35,365 nt of DNA, from contig JAFGFN010000178.1 of NCBI GenBank assembly GCA_016931035.1, positions 1-35,365 on the forward strand, given 5' to 3'. Under the pieces are notes generated by a model, which saw only the letters and a program-made list of their open reading frames with translations, did no database searches and was not told where the DNA came from. The stretch comes from Candidatus Sumerlaeota bacterium. GTDB taxonomy: Bacteria > Sumerlaeota > Sumerlaeia > UBA8349. Of the stretch, positions 34,527 to 35,365 are shown piece by piece; positions within the stretch are counted from its first letter, which is position 1, and every line of letters begins with the position of its first letter. A program made the position numbers and the translations under genes.

Positions 34527-35365
34527 TCACACGGCCTCGATAGTCGAGGGCGGTTTCGAAGCGACATTGTACGTGACGCTGACGACCCCCGGGACTTCGG
34601 CGACGATCTCTTGCGCCAACTTCTCGAGGGTCTCGAACGAAAGGCGCGTTGGAGTCGCGGTTCGCGCATCCACGCTCTCCCAACAGCGCACCTCGATCTG
34701 CTGGCCGAAATCGCGTTGCCCGTCGCGCATGCCGGTCACGCGGTCCTCGTGCAAGATTCCCATGTACTGGAACGCGCCGGTGTCCTTGAGTAGACGCTCG
34801 ACAACGACGGTCGCCTTGCGAACCGTCTCGATCCGCTCGGGCGTCGCCTCGCCGATCACGCGGGCCGAAAGCGCCGGACCGGGGAACGGAATGCGTTCGA
34901 ACAACTCGGCCGGGAGCCCGAGGGCCTTGCCGACCTTCCGCACGCCGTCTTTGCGGAGTTGGATGAGCGGTTCGAGAATGCGGTAACCGAACGCTTCCTG
35001 GGGGTCGATCCCCAGTTGCTCGAAGACGTTGTGTTGCCGCTTGATCCCCGCGACGGTTTCGTCCACGTCGGTCAGGATCGTCCCCTGAAGAAGATGCTTC
35101 GCTCCGCTCTCCTTGACGATGCGGCCGAACACGTCGCGGTAGAAGGTCTGCGTAATGGCTTCGCGCTTCTGCTCGGGATCGACGATCCCCTTGAGCGCCG
35201 AGAAGAACTCTTTGCGCGCGTCCACGATTTCGACGGCGACGCCGAGCTTCGCGAAGAGATCCACGACCCGTTGCGGCTCGCCTTCGCGCATCAGGCCGTT
35301 CTCGATGAAGACCGTCTTGAGGCGCCGGCCCAGGGCGCGATGGCCCAGCATCGTGACGGTGGACG
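34527..35365 (-). CDS. guaA: GMP synthase, PP-ATPase and dimerisation part (5' end outside the window)
   Basis: GuaA converts XMP to GMP using glutamine and ATP. The window holds the C-terminal 278 or so residues; the gene continues past the right edge. The first visible residues (STVT) are the end of the SGGVDST P-loop of the ATP pyrophosphatase domain, so the ATG at 35351 is internal, not a true start. Further motifs are VFIENGLMREGE, DPEQKREAI, LLQGTILTDV, PFPGPALSARVIGE, and a dimerisation domain ending VTYNVASKPPSTIEAV, the family's usual SKPPxTIE closure. The upstream glutaminase domain is not in the window. A 207-bp gap separates it from the coiled-coil gene. Confidence 0.93.
   Translation of the reverse strand, partial: STVTMLGHRALGRRLKTVFIENGLMREGEPQRVVDLFAKLGVAVEIVDARKEFFSALKGIVDPEQKREAITQTFYRDVFGRIVKESGAKHLLQGTILTDVDETVAGIKRQHNVFEQLGIDPQEAFGYRILEPLIQLRKDGVRKVGKALGLPAELFERIPFPGPALSARVIGEATPERIETVRKATVVVERLLKDTGAFQYMGILHEDRVTGMRDGQRDFGQQIEVRCWESVDARTATPTRLSFETLEKLAQEIVAEVPGVVSVTYNVASKPPSTIEAV

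Overview
The window is 35 kb of GC-rich chromosomal DNA, densely packed with genes, from an uncultivated-type bacterium. I could not place it firmly. Several signs together fit one of the large-genome environmental lineages around Planctomycetota, Hydrogenedentota or Sumerlaeota better than Proteobacteria or Firmicutes: a secreted parallel beta-helix protein with a 'DIGADE' motif, a GlgC/GlgC-like pair, a DUF1015 protein, a NifA-like sigma-54 activator, and abundant heptamer repeats and GTGGCACGGGCGTC-type palindromes between genes. This placement is inference. I see no rRNA, tRNA, CRISPR array, transposase, integrase or phage gene.

Layout. Positions 1-278 hold simple repeats. A large secreted beta-helix protein follows (279-3905). 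Next is a 1181-residue zinc-ribbon/class III cyclase/AAA/TPR signalling protein (4010-7555). Then come a DUF1015 protein (7954-9324), a palindromic intergenic element (9357-9539), and a tandem duplicate of a cytidylate-kinase-like domain with altered P-loops (9801-11225). A 155-bp inverted-repeat element lies just before the dnaX promoter. A plus-strand run then reads dnaX, aspartate kinase, ybaB, an O-antigen-ligase-like membrane protein and a methyltransferase (11667-18591). A small element with 12-bp terminal inverted repeats separates this run from two minus-strand genes, a four-carbon acid sugar kinase-like protein and a CDP-alcohol phosphatidyltransferase (18753-20947). A divergent intergenic region carries a good promoter preceded by a tandem 15-bp direct repeat, and drives glgC-like, glgC and radA (21285-25228).

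The right-hand third is on the minus strand. Read in the direction of transcription, its first block is guaA (5' end cut by the window edge), a FlgN-like coiled-coil protein, pilT, a polyprenyl-phosphate sugar-1-phosphate transferase and a GT4 glycosyltransferase (35365-30136). The second block is a GAF/sigma-54 activator, a degenerate-receiver PP2C phosphatase, YjbQ and a STAS protein (29564-25308).

How the genes fit together. GlgC plus the GlgC-like partner point to ADP-glucose and glycogen synthesis with a catalytic/regulatory subunit pair. The sugar transferase, glycosyltransferase and O-antigen-ligase-like protein point to surface polysaccharide. The PP2C and STAS proteins are the phosphatase and switch protein of a partner-switching pathway, but no anti-sigma kinase is visible. 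dnaX, ybaB, radA and guaA are housekeeping genes. The best leads are the fused cytidylate-kinase-like pseudo-P-loop protein, the GlgC-like subunit that lost its catalytic arginine, the degenerate receiver/PP2C cluster, and the unusually varied set of intergenic repeat families.
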